Shown here piece after piece: positions 5,069-5,944 of a DNA stretch of 5,944 nt. Location of the stretch: the NCBI GenBank assembly GCA_029859185.1, contig JAOUDR010000199.1, positions 1 to 5,944 of the forward strand, given 5' to 3'. The position numbers were made by a program, and so were the translations under genes. Each line of letters starts with the position of its first letter. Within the stretch, counting starts at the first letter, position 1. This DNA comes from Gemmatimonadota bacterium (lineage in GTDB: Bacteria > Gemmatimonadota > Gemmatimonadetes > Gemmatimonadales > GWC2-71-9). The notes beneath the pieces were generated by a model that saw nothing but the letters and a program-made list of their open reading frames with translations, did no database searches and was not told the origin of the DNA.

Positions 5069-5776
5069 TGCCCCGGCTGTGGCCAGCATGTGCTGGATAT
5101 CGCGTCATCCTGCCCCAAGTGTCATCGCGTCCTGATCCAGAATCCCCTCGAGACCCACGACTGGGGCTCCCTGCAGGCGTGCGGGCGATGCGGAAAGCAC
5201 ATCGCGCGTGACGCGGCGCTCTGCCCGTACTGCGGGCATCGGGTGCAGGCCGCCCGGCTGGCGCGGCGCATCGCCTTCAGCGTGGGCGCGCTGGTCGTCA
5301 CCATCGCGGCGGTGATCGGCCTCTGGCGATCCGGCATGGTCGCCGCCGCGCGGGATGCGCTGCGCCGACCGGCGCCGGTCGCGGCGCCGACGCCGGCGCT
5401 CGAACCCGCGCCGGCGGTGCTCGACTCGCAGGTAGCTCTGGAGACCCCGCAGGAGCCCGAGGCACGGCCGATTGTGGCGGCCATCCCGGGCAATGCCGTG
5501 GCGGACACCACCGCGCCTCCGTTGCGCCCCACGGTCTCACCGGTTCGGCCCGCCCCGCGCTCCAACCCGGTGAACCTCGTCGTGCGGTGGACGGTGGAGT
5601 GGGCCAACGTCCGCAGTGGACGCTCGGTCGAGTCGCCCATCGTGCGCGTGCTGCCGCCGGGAAGCGCCGTGGAGGTGCGGGCGATGAGCCAGGGATGGTG
5701 GGAGGTCTACGCGGATGGCGACTTCACGGGCTACATCGCCAACTCGGTTCTGACGCCGAATCCTCCCGAGTTCTAG
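5054..5776 (+). CDS. Double zinc-ribbon, single-TM protein with C-terminal SH3b domain
   Basis: The protein is 240 aa, starting at ATG 5054 (ATG 5060 would remove two residues) and stopping at TAG 5774-5776. Two zinc ribbons with identical spacing come first: Cys6-x2-Cys9-x10-Cys20-x2-Cys23 and Cys43-x2-Cys46-x10-Cys57-x2-Cys60. A basic stretch (68-72) precedes one TM helix (about 73-91), so the ribbons should be cytoplasmic and the remainder outside the inner membrane. Residues about 100-175 are a Pro/Ala-rich flexible linker. Residues about 178-234 are a bacterial SH3 domain, recognisable from ANVRSGRSVESPIVRVLPPG, the QGWWEVYADGDFTGYI stretch and the final SVL. SH3b domains often bind peptidoglycan or peptides, so this may link the envelope to a cytoplasmic partner; that is inference. 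There is no Shine-Dalgarno, and the start lies in a hairpin. It is the probable second gene of an operon with the 336-aa protein. Confidence 0.85.
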   Translation: MVMIRCPGCGQHVLDIASSCPKCHRVLIQNPLETHDWGSLQACGRCGKHIARDAALCPYCGHRVQAARLARRIAFSVGALVVTIAAVIGLWRSGMVAAARDALRRPAPVAAPTPALEPAPAVLDSQVALETPQEPEARPIVAAIPGNAVADTTAPPLRPTVSPVRPAPRSNPVNLVVRWTVEWANVRSGRSVESPIVRVLPPGSAVEVRAMSQGWWEVYADGDFTGYIANSVLTPNPPEF

Positions 5777-5802
5777 ACCAGCCCCACCCCGTGCGTCGGG
5801 AA

Positions 5803-5818
5803 GCCGGAATCAGCCGGC
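5803..5818. terminator. Short G+C hairpin between convergent genes
   Basis: GCCGG (5803-5807) and CCGGC (5814-5818) form a 5-bp stem with a 6-nt loop that includes the stop codon of the minus-strand gene. There is no T-tract on either strand. It is the only candidate for termination in the 33-bp gap between the SH3b gene and the TspO-like gene, and it is weak. Confidence 0.2.
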
Positions 5819-5944
5819 GCGATTGAGGAACCAGAACCCCGCGTTGAGCGCGGTGGCGAACGACACCCAGCCGAGATAGGGAAGCAGCAACGCCCCCGCG
5901 GGGACGTTGATTTGCCAGAAGGCCCGCAGCGTCGCCGCGATGGC
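5810..5944 (-). CDS. tspO: TspO/MBR family protein, C-terminal part (partial)
   Basis: The last 44 residues are visible, ending at TGA 5810-5812 on the minus strand; the N-terminus lies beyond the right edge. The fragment includes LLLPYLGWVSFATALNAGFW followed by FLNRAG. The pattern P-Y-L-x-W-V-x-F-A-x-x-L-N-x-x-x-W-x-L-N is the hallmark of the fifth transmembrane helix of TspO (tryptophan-rich sensory protein, mitochondrial benzodiazepine receptor homologue). Members are five-helix membrane proteins that bind tetrapyrroles such as protoporphyrin IX and act in stress or pigment regulation. The visible part is intact. It converges on the SH3b gene, with 33 bp between the stops. Confidence 0.88.
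   Translation of the reverse strand, partial: AIAATLRAFWQINVPAGALLLPYLGWVSFATALNAGFWFLNRAG

Noticed and set aside
5371..5420. GCGCCGG-like repeats as a structural DNA element
   Set aside because: They are explained by Pro/Ala codons of the flexible linker in the SH3b protein.

Overview
This window is G+C-rich DNA from a free-living bacterium. Genes are closely packed, Shine-Dalgarno sites are strong in front of several of them, and G/C is heavily preferred at third codon positions. The gene mix is an acyl-CoA dehydrogenase, an EamA-type transporter, a TspO-family protein, several zinc-ribbon proteins and an Arg-Arg-repeat protein. This would fit a soil or sediment phylum such as Gemmatimonadota, but that placement is an impression, not a demonstrated result. 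No RNA genes, CRISPR arrays, transposases or phage genes are visible.

Layout from left to right. Positions 3-119 hold the 3' end of a zinc-ribbon protein gene (+). It converges on a 65-aa, very acidic, Cys/His-containing small protein gene (133-330, -). A 177-bp divergent intergenic region with nested inverted repeats (around 402-445) separates this from an 86-aa protein built of Asp/Glu-Arg-Arg repeats (508-768, +). A candidate intrinsic terminator follows (797-838). Next come an unrecognised 248-aa soluble protein (947-1693, +) and a complete acyl-CoA dehydrogenase (1751-2932, +). An EamA/DMT-family exporter lies on the opposite strand (2991-3905, -). It is bracketed by G-rich, roughly 9-bp-period repeats in inverted orientation (2933-2990 and 3921-3990). 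Then comes a probable two-gene operon of membrane-anchored zinc-ribbon proteins: a 336-aa protein (4032-5042) and a 240-aa protein with two zinc ribbons, one transmembrane helix and a C-terminal SH3b domain (5054-5776). The window ends in the 3' end of a TspO/MBR family gene (5810-5944, -).

The dehydrogenase is the only clear metabolic enzyme, and nothing nearby fixes its substrate. The most coherent possible new unit is the zinc-ribbon/TM plus zinc-ribbon/TM/SH3b pair. Both genes carry inverted repeats across their start codons, and the second is a perfect 9-bp hairpin with a 4-nt loop that would hide both candidate ATGs. Translational coupling is the simplest reading of that arrangement. 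The second notable structure is the pair of inverted G-rich repeats around the transporter gene, which suggests either a dispersed intergenic repeat family or cassette boundaries.
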